A DNA stretch of 5,034 bases, taken from the NCBI GenBank assembly GCA_030626045.1, contig DAOUPS010000070.1:1-5034 (forward strand). The letters are read 5' to 3'. The notes beneath the pieces were generated by a model. That model made no database searches. It worked only from the letters and a program-made list of their open reading frames with translations, and was not told where the DNA came from. Below, in pieces: positions 1-5,034 of this stretch. The position numbers and the translations under genes were made by a program. Origin of the DNA: a bacterium. Lineage in GTDB: Bacteria > Patescibacteriota > Minisyncoccia > Moranbacterales > DUUL01. Positions within the stretch are counted from its first letter, which is position 1, and the number at the start of each line of letters is the position of its first letter.

Positions 1-2178
1 ATTACAGGCTGGCTCAGGAAGGATTCCTGGAAGTTTGACGATGTCTATGATCTTGGTGATCCAGACAACACTGAAGGTTGGGAAGCTATTAATGTCAAGG
101 AATATTCCGTGAACAATGGAGGATACTTTATTGATCCGAAACAGGATGATCCTTATGTCCAAAGTTCTAAGCTTTCCCTTAGCGCGGACAACTACAACGC
201 CATAGAAATGAATATGTCCAGCAATTGTCCGGACGGGAACGCGAAGCTTTACTTCGCAACGACAAGTTCGCCAAGCTATAGCGAAGACAAGATGGTTCCG
301 TTTGAAGTCAATAACGACGGAGACTGGCAGATCTACACTATCTATATGGCAAACCACGACTCATGGAAAGGAACGATTTCCGGCATCAGAATAAACCCGG
401 CAGACAAGGGAGAGAAGCTAAAGAAAGATGTAGACACAGTTGGGTTTGACTGGATAAAAATGATCAACACTTCCAAAAAACCGATGATTGTCGGTCAAGG
501 AATCAATTCTGCCAGCTATCCGCTAGGAGGATTGATAATCTTTGAATATTGGATCAAGAATCCTTTTGCCAATAATTTTGAAGATGTCAGATTGGGAGCT
601 CAGGTCAGAACCAACAGTCCGCAGGGAGAATGGATTGATGATCGGGACAACGACAAAGTGGTCGCTCTTAATTCCGGAACTTACGAGACTTCAAAGGAAT
701 ACAAGAGATCGTTTAAAATGCCGGTTTTCTCCAGCTATGGATCCTATGATACCCATTGGGTTATCTTAAACCACAACACGGGAGACTGGCATGACGACAA
801 AGAAGAGGCGAACGCTTTTGTGATTGAAGCGCCCCCACAACCCCAACTTGACCTCGTCATCCTCATTGACACCACTGGAAGTATGGGTCCTTATATCGCA
901 GATGCGCAAGCGTCAGCGAGTGAGATTGTAAATGCTTTGGATTCTACGGGATTTGATTATCGCGTGGCGATAGCTGATTACAGAGATTATCCGAAATTGC
1001 CATATGGAGGATCAACTGATTATGTCTATAATCTTAATCAGCCATTCTCAAGCGATAAAAGCGCCATTGTTGATTCAATCAATGGATTAAATCTTGGATG
1101 GGGCGCAGATTGGAAAGAGTCTGTTTATTCCGCCTTAGTGGAATCTATGTTGGATGTGAACAAAGACAGTGTTAATAATCCTGACAACTATGGCTGGAGA
1201 AAAGGAGCTTTCAAATCAATAATTTTGATGGGCGACGCGCCTCCTCACGATCCAGAACCATGGACAGGAGGTTATACTCTTGACAGTGTAACATACTGGT
1301 CTGAGAATATAGATCCGATCAGAGTGTATAGCATCGTAGTAGGTTATGACAGTAATGCCTATACCGCGTTTTCTGAAATATCAGAAAAAACCGGCGGAAA
1401 AGCATATCTGTCGCCAACTGCTTCCGATGTAGCGGATACCATAATCAAGGCTATTGAAGATATGGAAAACGATAGCTATGGTGTTGAGGTCAAGATAACT
1501 CCAATCCAAAGCGAAACGGATCCGGGAGATTCCGTTATGTATTCAGTGAACATAACAAACAAAGGCGATGTTGCCGATGTTTACGATGTTTCATTTGGAA
1601 CGGAGAATCTTGCGGGTTCTTACAGGGGATATCCACTGGCTATTCAACATTCTTGGATCACGTTTGATAATTCAAAAATGAAGCTTGATCCAAGCGTATC
1701 GGAAACCAGATTTCTTGCGATAAATGTTCCTGAAAACTGGGCTGGCATGGAAGATGTGATCTATACTTTCAGCGTCAGCGCGGAATCAGAGACAGACGAA
1801 ACTATCGGTAACATATCATCCGCGGAACTAAAAGTCAAAGCGGATAAAAGAAGTATGATTGAATATTCCAAACTGGAAATCCAATGGCTTTCCGAATTGG
1901 TTGATGGTTCAACCATTGATCATGGAATTAAGAACGCGTTATTGGCAAAGTTGACTAACGCGGAATCAAAAGCGGACCAGGCGATAGTTAATTTAGATAG
2001 CGGTAAAGTAGAAACTGCCAATAATATGCTTCAAGCATCGCGGAATATGCTCAACGCTTTTGTGCATCAAGTTGATGCGCAATGCGATAAGAAAGTTTCG
2101 CAACCGGACGCGGGAATGCTGAAAGAGAGGGCAAACCAGATTACGGAGGACATTGAGAAAGCAAAAGCTGAATCATAG
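1..2178 (+). CDS. Large vWA-domain protein, probably exported, with carbohydrate-binding-like N-terminal region and FIMAH-like C-terminus (5' end outside window)
   Basis: The frame is open from base 1, so the gene starts upstream; the GTG at 109 is internal and not a credible start. 725 codons are visible. Residues about 20-160 read as a beta-sandwich of the carbohydrate-binding/galactose-binding type (NTEGWEA, DPYVQS, then VGFDWIK). Residues about 160-280 form another beta-rich domain, ending in a Pro-rich linker (APPQPQ). A vWA domain spans about 284-490: it has the metal-site motif DTTGS (D290), then GWGADWKES near 367-374 and MGDAPPH (D412). Residues about 495-612 resemble an Ig-like/NEW3 domain (YSVNITNKGDVADVYDV). 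Residues 621-725 are helical and resemble the FIMAH domain (LNAFVHQVDAQ, then KKVS). vWA domains usually bind protein ligands through a divalent metal. The architecture suggests an extracellular adhesion or recognition protein, but any signal peptide is outside the window. No C-terminal membrane helix or sortase motif is seen. The domain names come from pattern recognition; vWA is the surest. Confidence 0.88.
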   Translation: MTGWLRKDSWKFDDVYDLGDPDNTEGWEAINVKEYSVNNGGYFIDPKQDDPYVQSSKLSLSADNYNAIEMNMSSNCPDGNAKLYFATTSSPSYSEDKMVPFEVNNDGDWQIYTIYMANHDSWKGTISGIRINPADKGEKLKKDVDTVGFDWIKMINTSKKPMIVGQGINSASYPLGGLIIFEYWIKNPFANNFEDVRLGAQVRTNSPQGEWIDDRDNDKVVALNSGTYETSKEYKRSFKMPVFSSYGSYDTHWVILNHNTGDWHDDKEEANAFVIEAPPQPQLDLVILIDTTGSMGPYIADAQASASEIVNALDSTGFDYRVAIADYRDYPKLPYGGSTDYVYNLNQPFSSDKSAIVDSINGLNLGWGADWKESVYSALVESMLDVNKDSVNNPDNYGWRKGAFKSIILMGDAPPHDPEPWTGGYTLDSVTYWSENIDPIRVYSIVVGYDSNAYTAFSEISEKTGGKAYLSPTASDVADTIIKAIEDMENDSYGVEVKITPIQSETDPGDSVMYSVNITNKGDVADVYDVSFGTENLAGSYRGYPLAIQHSWITFDNSKMKLDPSVSETRFLAINVPENWAGMEDVIYTFSVSAESETDETIGNISSAELKVKADKRSMIEYSKLEIQWLSELVDGSTIDHGIKNALLAKLTNAESKADQAIVNLDSGKVETANNMLQASRNMLNAFVHQVDAQCDKKVSQPDAGMLKERANQITEDIEKAKAES

Positions 2179-2180
2179 AA

Positions 2181-2224
2181 AAAGCAATAGCTGAATTATA
2201 ATGATTCAGCTTATTTTTTATTTG
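2181..2224 (+). terminator. Intrinsic terminator after the vWA gene
   Basis: An 8-bp perfect stem, AGCTGAAT (2189-2196) with ATTCAGCT (2204-2211), closes a 7-nt loop. It is followed by a T-rich run (TATTTTTTATTT from 2212) and preceded by A-residues that can extend the stem. It lies 10 nt after the TAG stop. A second copy of the left arm lies inside the end of the gene (2166-2173) and could pair with the same right arm. Confidence 0.85.
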
Positions 2225-2323
2225 GTAAAATATTTTGGGGTGGCATAGTAGAGAGTATTAGAACTGTGTTTCAAGAAATAAATAAATATGTTCATATTCC
2301 GGATTTGAGATAGAGATTTTCTT

Positions 2324-2354
2324 AAAAAAATCCGAACCTTTGAAAGATTCGGAA
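2324..2354 (-). terminator. Intrinsic terminator for the minus-strand aminotransferase fragment
   Basis: On the minus strand the stem TCCGAA (2353-2348) pairs with TTCGGA (2336-2331). Inner CTT/AAG pairing continues it across one mismatch, and seven T residues follow (complement of 2330-2324). It sits about 25 nt beyond the minus-strand stop at 2378, the right place and orientation to end that gene. With the terminator at 2181-2224 it separates two convergent genes. Confidence 0.75.
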
Positions 2355-2377
2355 AATAAGTTTTTTCACTTATCTGG

Positions 2378-2665
2378 CTAATACGAAACATTTGCTTTTT
2401 TGAAAGCAGCGATAATTTTCTCTCCCATTGCCTTAATGTCGTTTGTTACCGCATATCTTGTATACGATCCAAACGGAATTCCCACTACGCCAGCTTTTTC
2501 AATCATAATATTATTGAAGTGCTCTGTGTCTTGAATATCCTCGCCGAACGCTGTTTTCGGAGCCATCCATAAAGTGAAGAATCCTGCGCTGGGATCAACG
2601 GCAAGTTTCATGCCAAGAGGTGATAAAGTGCCGACAAGAAGATCAATTCTTTCTTGAAAAATCAT
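2378..2665 (-). CDS. C-terminal fragment of a PLP-dependent aminotransferase (class I/II), possibly a pseudogene
   Basis: The 95-residue product resembles only the small C-terminal domain of fold-type I aminotransferases: an opening helix (FQERIDLLVGTL), the strand region AGFFTLWMAP, then EHFNNIMIEKAGVVGIPFG and YTRYAVT, where R70 fits the conserved Arg that binds the substrate carboxylate. The whole PLP-binding large domain, including the Schiff-base lysine, is missing, so the product cannot be a working aminotransferase alone. The frame stays open upstream to a TAG at 2717-2719, and the residues before the ATG (SSSILEAI) also suit the family, so a longer ancestor was probably cut here. Against simple decay, the reading frame is intact, there is a good ribosome binding site (AGAGG, 5 nt before ATG) and a terminator follows. 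It is either a recent 5' truncation or a retained stand-alone domain. The aminotransferase assignment is likely; its substrate cannot be told. Confidence 0.62.
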   Translation of the reverse strand: MIFQERIDLLVGTLSPLGMKLAVDPSAGFFTLWMAPKTAFGEDIQDTEHFNNIMIEKAGVVGIPFGSYTRYAVTNDIKAMGEKIIAAFKKANVSY

Positions 2666-2670
2666 AATTG

Positions 2671-2675
2671 CCTCT
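2671..2675 (-). promoter_or_regulatory. Ribosome binding site of the aminotransferase fragment
   Basis: AGAGG on the minus strand lies 5 nt before the ATG at 2665. It is the clearest Shine-Dalgarno match in the window and fixes this start. It may be chance, since homology to aminotransferases seems to continue a few codons upstream of it. Confidence 0.5.
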
Positions 2676-2726
2676 AAAATAGAAGATGACGAAGCTCTCC
2701 ATAAACACTTTAATTTCTAACTGATG

Positions 2727-2766
2727 CTATCTTACTTTTATTGCTATGGCTAGAATTTTAAGATAG
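2727..2766. repeat. 8-bp perfect inverted repeat, possible operator
   Basis: CTATCTTA at 2727-2734 is the exact reverse complement of TAAGATAG at 2759-2766, with a 24-bp spacer. The repeat frames the -35 and touches the -10 of the candidate promoter at 2741-2769, which would suit an operator. A chance match in AT-rich DNA is possible. Confidence 0.3.
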
Positions 2767-2769
2767 AAT
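2741..2769 (+). promoter_or_regulatory. Candidate promoter for the radical SAM operon
   Basis: TTGCTA (2741-2746) and TAGAAT (2764-2769) are separated by 17 bp. A perfect TATAAT follows at 2775-2780 but lacks a well-placed -35. Either would give a leader of roughly 250-270 nt before the gene at 3042, covering the hairpin and the duplication. The match is moderate and the DNA is AT-rich, so confidence is low. Confidence 0.35.
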
Positions 2770-2867
2770 AGGAATATAATATTTAACGAAAGCAAATTTC
2801 CGTTGGCTTAGGTTTTCTTTCTAGTTTTATTGATAGTTTGTTGAAGTGATTACAAATACCATTTGCC

Positions 2868-2898
2868 GGCTCCATAGTGACGATAGCTCTGTGGAGCC
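2868..2898 (+). repeat. Hairpin with 10-bp stem in the radical SAM leader
   Basis: GGCTCCATAG (2868-2877) pairs with CTGTGGAGCC (2889-2898): nine Watson-Crick pairs and one G-U if transcribed on the plus strand, with an 11-nt loop. No T-run follows on the plus strand, so it is not a typical terminator. Its left arm is also complementary to the two later copies of TATGGAGC at 2971-2978 and 2993-3000, giving alternative pairings. Confidence 0.55.
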
Positions 2899-2967
2899 TG
2901 ACTATAAACCATTATCATTTTCACAACTTCCAACTTTTCAAACATCCTGCAATCAGGTTCCACGCGG

Positions 2968-3011
2968 GAGTATGGAGCAAACAAATAAAGAGTATGGAGC
3001 CAACAAATAAG
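2968..3011 (+). repeat. Imperfect 22-bp tandem duplication
   Basis: Two adjacent 22-bp units, 2968-2989 and 2990-3011, agree at 20 positions. Both begin GAGTATGGAGC and carry AACAAATAA near the end. Each contains an ATG opening a tiny frame: the first reads 12 codons (2972-3010, MEQTNKEYGANK), the second 10 codons (2994-3026, MEPTNKKKIK). These lie just before the radical SAM start, but there is no proper ribosome binding site for either and no evidence that they are translated. Confidence 0.7.
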
Positions 3012-3041
3012 AAAAAAATTAAATAAAATTTTTACAACAAT

Positions 3042-4010
3042 ATGGGTGTTTATCCTTCTTACTTAAAAATATCAAAAAGAAATTTAAAGGAGAGGATTGA
3101 AAAGCTTTTTAGGATTTTGGAAAATTGTGAAATTTGTCCACACCGCTGCCATGTCAATCGGGCAAAAAATGAAAGAGGAATTTGCAAACTAGGGATTCTT
3201 CCGACGGTCTCTTCTTACAGCCCTCATTTCGGAGAAGAGAGTCCGCTTGTCGGCAATCATGGCTCGGGAACAATATTTTTCACTTCCTGCAATCTGTCCT
3301 GCGTTTACTGTCAGAATTATGAAATTTCACAACTGCGAAGAGGCGCGGAAATTTCTTTTGAAAGACTGGCTGAAATGATGATAGATCTCCAAAATATGGG
3401 ATGCCATAACATTAATCTGGTTACCCCTTCTCCTCAAGTCGCTCAAATCGTAAAAGCTCTTCCGATTGCGATTGGCATGGGTCTTAAAATCCCTTTGGTC
3501 TATAACACCAGTTCGTACGACTCGGTAGAAACTTTGAAGCTATTGGACGGAATCGTTGACATATATTTGCCGGATGCCAAATATTCCGATGACGGCATAG
3601 CTTTGAAGTATTCCCATTGTCCTCATTATTTTGAAACGATGAAGGCGGCAATAAAAGAGATGTATAGACAGGTTGGAAATCTGAAAGTCGCGGATTCTGA
3701 AACAAAAGTTCCCGGCGTTTCAAAAGGGGTTGCCATCCATGGAGTTATGATTAGGCATCTGGTCCTTCCCGACAATCTGGCAGGGTCCGAGAAAATTTTT
3801 GAATTTACGGCAAAAGAGGTTTCAAAAGATATTTTCATAAACATAATGGACCAGTACCGCCCTTGCTACAGGGCTTTTGAATATCCTCATTTATCCCGGC
3901 AGATCACGGACGAAGAATATAAAAAAGCGGTTAAACTTGCCAGGAAAGCAGGGTTAAAATTGAAAAATGGCCAAGAAACAGAAAGAAAGCGTTTATTCAG
4001 GGGAGCTTGA
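3042..4010 (+). CDS. Radical SAM protein, PflX-like (COG1313 type), function unknown
   Basis: The 322-residue product has the radical SAM cluster motif CNLSCVYC (C83, C87, C90; CX3CX2C), whose cysteines hold the [4Fe-4S] cluster that cleaves S-adenosylmethionine. Family-typical segments follow: CHNINLVTP (121-129), IPLVYNTSSY (150-159), LLDGIVDIYLPDAKY (167-181) and IRHLVLPDN (237-245). An N-terminal cysteine set, C29-X2-C32-X3-C36-X11-C48 within CEICPHRCHVNR, is characteristic of this pyruvate formate-lyase-activase-like group and may bind a further metal or cluster. Length is close to the family norm. The partner or substrate of PflX-like proteins is not established, so the name does not imply activation of a formate lyase, and none is seen here. 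The ATG at 3042 is the only start leaving the N-terminus intact; it has no clear Shine-Dalgarno. The last 44 nt overlap the next gene, indicating one transcript. Confidence 0.88.
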   Translation: MGVYPSYLKISKRNLKERIEKLFRILENCEICPHRCHVNRAKNERGICKLGILPTVSSYSPHFGEESPLVGNHGSGTIFFTSCNLSCVYCQNYEISQLRRGAEISFERLAEMMIDLQNMGCHNINLVTPSPQVAQIVKALPIAIGMGLKIPLVYNTSSYDSVETLKLLDGIVDIYLPDAKYSDDGIALKYSHCPHYFETMKAAIKEMYRQVGNLKVADSETKVPGVSKGVAIHGVMIRHLVLPDNLAGSEKIFEFTAKEVSKDIFINIMDQYRPCYRAFEYPHLSRQITDEEYKKAVKLARKAGLKLKNGQETERKRLFRGA

Positions 4011-4413
4011 AATTGATCTCAAGTCCGGCAGAGAGATCGAATATTTCAAGTGGTTTTTAGCGTCTCTTTTATTTGGAAAACCGATACAGCAGGAAGTCGC
4101 GAAAAGAACATATTTTGAGTTTGAAAAAGAATATCTGACAAGCCCCGATAAGATTCTTGAAGCAGGATGGGACAGGCTGGTGGAAATTTTAGATAGAGGG
4201 CATTATGTCAGGTATGATTTTTCAACCGCGACAAAACTTCTGGATATCTCAAGAGAGCTTAAAGAAAAATACGGGACATTAAGCAATCTTTTCCGCGAAT
4301 CAAAGAATAAAAAAGATTTAGAAAAAAAGCTGTTGGAGTTTAAAGGAGTTGGTCCCGTTACGGCAAAAATATTTTTAAGAGATCTTGATGAAATTATTTT
4401 CAGTAAAAAGTAG
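3967..4413 (+). CDS. Short helix-hairpin-helix protein related to HhH-GPD/endonuclease III fold
   Basis: This 148-residue, mostly helical product carries a helix-hairpin-helix motif at 123-137 (LEFKGVGPVTAKIFL), the non-specific DNA-binding element of endonuclease III-type glycosylases. The N-terminal half (FKWFLASLLFGKPIQQEVAKRTY, split at 27-36 and 37-49; then AGWDRLVEILDRGHYVRYD at 66-84) recalls an uncharacterised family of HhH proteins in bacteria and archaea. In endonuclease III the motif reads GVGRKTA with a catalytic Lys; here the aligned residue is Val131. The chain ends about 11 residues after the motif, before the place of the catalytic Asp, so base excision activity is not supported. 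It is more likely a DNA-binding protein, or a family member shortened at its C-terminus. The ATG at 3967 gives a 44-nt overlap with the radical SAM gene. A GGG run lies too far upstream for a good ribosome site, so coupled translation is probable. Confidence 0.72.
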   Translation: MAKKQKESVYSGELEIDLKSGREIEYFKWFLASLLFGKPIQQEVAKRTYFEFEKEYLTSPDKILEAGWDRLVEILDRGHYVRYDFSTATKLLDISRELKEKYGTLSNLFRESKNKKDLEKKLLEFKGVGPVTAKIFLRDLDEIIFSKK

Positions 4414-4436
4414 AAAAACGATGTTCATCGCTTTTT
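4414..4436 (+). terminator. Weak intrinsic terminator after the HhH gene
   Basis: Directly after the TAG, AAAAACGAT pairs with ATCG-C-TTTTT around a GTTC loop (4423-4426). Only four strong-register pairs plus A-T extension across one unpaired C are present, so it is short but correctly placed and T-rich. Its minus-strand form also ends in five T residues. Confidence 0.5.
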
Positions 4437-4438
4437 AT

Positions 4439-4467
4439 TTGATTTAATATCATCTAGGGCTTATAAT
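4439..4467 (+). promoter_or_regulatory. Promoter for the lon leader
   Basis: TTGATT (4439-4444) and a perfect TATAAT (4462-4467) are separated by 17 bp, close to the housekeeping sigma factor consensus. Transcription would start near 4474, just before the inverted-repeat region, and give a leader of about 170 nt before the Lon start at 4644. It follows the terminator of the previous operon, so Lon appears to be transcribed on its own. Confidence 0.6.
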
Positions 4468-4476
4468 AAATTAAGA

Positions 4477-4618
4477 GTTTTTATAACTATTCACTCGCTA
4501 TAGAATTCAAACGGAACCCAGCCTTTAGGCTGTTGGAAATGGGCAAGACTGAATCTTACATAACTGCTTTGAAACTCTGAAGGGTAAATTCCGTGCCGAG
4601 TAGTTATGAAGTTTTTAT
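4477..4618 (+). ncRNA. Candidate structured leader RNA upstream of lon (nested inverted repeats)
   Basis: Several pairings lie in this non-coding stretch. ATAACTA (4483-4489) plus CTCG (4494-4497) can pair with CGAGTAGTTAT (4597-4607), 11 pairs with a 4-nt bulge. CATAACT (4559-4565) can pair with AGTTATG (4602-4608), which excludes the first helix. Local hairpins are CAGCC-TTTA-GGCTG (4519-4532) and AAGA-CTGAA-TCTT (4545-4557). The second long helix is followed by AAGTTTTTATGTTTT, a T-rich run. An 8-bp direct repeat GTTTTTAT flanks the region (4477-4484 and 4611-4618). No known riboswitch class was recognised. It may instead be a small non-coding mobile element. Confidence 0.4.
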
Positions 4619-4643
4619 GTTTTAAATTGCAAACTGTAAAAAT

Positions 4644-5034
4644 ATGAACGGTAATAAGCAAAATATTTATCCCAGCATTACACTGCGGAAAGCGGTTGTT
4701 TTTCCCGGTGAAAAAGTTCCTTTAGTGCTAGAGGGAACCAAAACCGCGAAAGCCATAAAAAGCGCGGTAGACAGTAATCGTCTTATCGCGCTTGTTTTTA
4801 AAAAAGACCATAAGGAGAGCCAAGTCGGGGTTGTGGCTAAAATTTTGCAGCATTGGTATCTAACCCCTTCAATTGTAGGGCTGACAGTAGAAGGATTAAA
4901 TCGCGTCAAGATCGCGCGCGGATTTTCTGAGTCAGGCATAGAAAAAATTGAGGCGGTTGAATTAATTCCGGAAGCGCGAAAAGAAACAGCGGAGCTTGAA
5001 GCTCTGTCGCGGCACTCATTTGATCAATTCAAGA
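4644..5034 (+). CDS. lon: Lon-type ATP-dependent protease, N-terminal domain (3' end outside window)
   Basis: The first 130 codons are visible and the frame is open at the window edge. The product matches the Lon N-terminal substrate-recognition (PUA-like) domain: PSITLRKAVVFPGEKVPLVLEG (10-31, in two overlapping halves the LPLR.VVFPG..VPL signature), NRLIALVFKKD (45-55), then QVGVVAKILQ (60-69) and LTVEGLNRVKIARG (80-93), the usual VGTVAKI and VEGL.R..I positions. Lon is a cytosolic AAA+ serine protease that degrades damaged and short-lived regulatory proteins. The AAA+ and Ser-Lys protease domains should follow outside the window. The ATG at 4644 is chosen because an in-frame TAA lies at 4623-4625 with no other ATG between. 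No Shine-Dalgarno is visible. A promoter and a long leader precede it. Confidence 0.87.
   Translation, partial: MNGNKQNIYPSITLRKAVVFPGEKVPLVLEGTKTAKAIKSAVDSNRLIALVFKKDHKESQVGVVAKILQHWYLTPSIVGLTVEGLNRVKIARGFSESGIEKIEAVELIPEARKETAELEALSRHSFDQFK

Larger units (their letters stand above)
2717..3041. other. Intergenic region with repeats and leader-like structure
   Basis: This stretch separates the divergent aminotransferase fragment and radical SAM gene. No coding frame of credible length was found on either strand, and no further aminotransferase homology could be read beyond the TAG at 2717-2719. It holds an inverted repeat with a possible promoter (2727-2769), an isolated TATAAT (2775-2780), a hairpin (2868-2898), a small CCTG/CAGG hairpin (2946-2957) and an imperfect tandem duplication (2968-3011). 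The motif TATGGAG or its complement recurs at 2697-2703, 2870-2876, 2971-2977 and 2993-2999. Confidence 0.6.

Noticed and set aside
109..111. GTG as the start of the vWA gene
   Set aside because: The frame is open to base 1 and the upstream residues (DPDNTEGWEA) belong to the same beta domain, so the gene begins outside the window.
542..769. Second open frame inside the vWA gene
   Set aside because: It lies wholly within the strongly supported frame of the vWA protein and has no domain-like sequence.
2968..3011. CRISPR array
   Set aside because: Only two adjacent repeats with no spacers between them; it is a simple tandem duplication.
3484..3844. Two minus-strand open frames opposite the radical SAM gene
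   Set aside because: Both are antisense to conserved radical SAM coding sequence and show no protein-like features.
3990..4020. TGA recoded as glycine, as in some candidate phyla
   Set aside because: Reading through the TGA at 4008-4010 would run out of frame over the well-supported HhH gene, so TGA acts as a stop.
4470..4580. Open stretch of 36 codons on the plus strand between the HhH gene and lon
   Set aside because: It has no ATG or GTG near its beginning, no ribosome site and no recognisable protein, and it coincides with the inverted-repeat region, so non-coding structure explains it better.
4500..4610. Known riboswitch, tRNA or other classic RNA in the lon leader
   Set aside because: No T-loop/acceptor pattern of a tRNA and no consensus core of TPP, SAM, FMN, c-di-GMP, fluoride or ZTP riboswitches could be matched by eye.
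4667..4939. Minus-strand open frame opposite the start of lon
   Set aside because: The plus strand clearly encodes the Lon N-terminal domain; the antisense frame is a shadow.

Overview
The window is AT-rich bacterial DNA. Intrinsic terminators with U-tracts, -35/-10 type promoter matches and a Lon-type protease all fit Bacteria. The plus-strand genes use standard stops: the TGA ending the radical SAM gene must be a stop, because the next gene overlaps it in another frame, so recoding of TGA is unlikely. Weak or absent Shine-Dalgarno sites, compact gene spacing and the gene types could suit a little-studied uncultured lineage, such as a candidate-phylum bacterium, but no marker here fixes the taxon.

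Layout. (1) 1-2178, plus strand: the 3' 725 codons of a large, probably exported, multidomain protein: a beta-sandwich carbohydrate-binding-like region, a second beta-rich domain, a von Willebrand factor A (vWA) domain with a metal-site motif, an Ig-like/NEW3-like domain and a helical C-terminal domain resembling FIMAH. An intrinsic terminator follows. (2) 2378-2665, minus strand: a 95-codon piece matching only the C-terminal small domain of a PLP-dependent aminotransferase. It has its own good ribosome binding site and its own terminator, and is convergent with gene 1. (3) 2717-3041: a repeat-rich intergenic region with a possible promoter, a hairpin and an imperfect 22-bp tandem duplication carrying the same 8-9-nt motif. 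(4) 3042-4010 and 3967-4413, plus strand: a two-gene unit with a 44-nt overlap, encoding a PflX-like (COG1313-type) radical SAM protein and a short helix-hairpin-helix protein related to the HhH-GPD DNA glycosylase fold but without visible catalytic residues. (5) 4414-4643: terminator, a strong promoter match and a leader rich in inverted repeats. (6) 4644-5034, plus strand: the start of a Lon-type ATP-dependent protease, cut by the window edge.

How the genes relate. Gene 1 looks like a surface or extracellular adhesion/recognition protein with no obvious link to the rest. The radical SAM and HhH genes are probably co-translated, but their joint role is unknown. Lon has a promoter of its own and a long leader that can form competing helices. 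That leader and the repeat-rich leader before the radical SAM gene are the two regions least explained by ordinary annotation.
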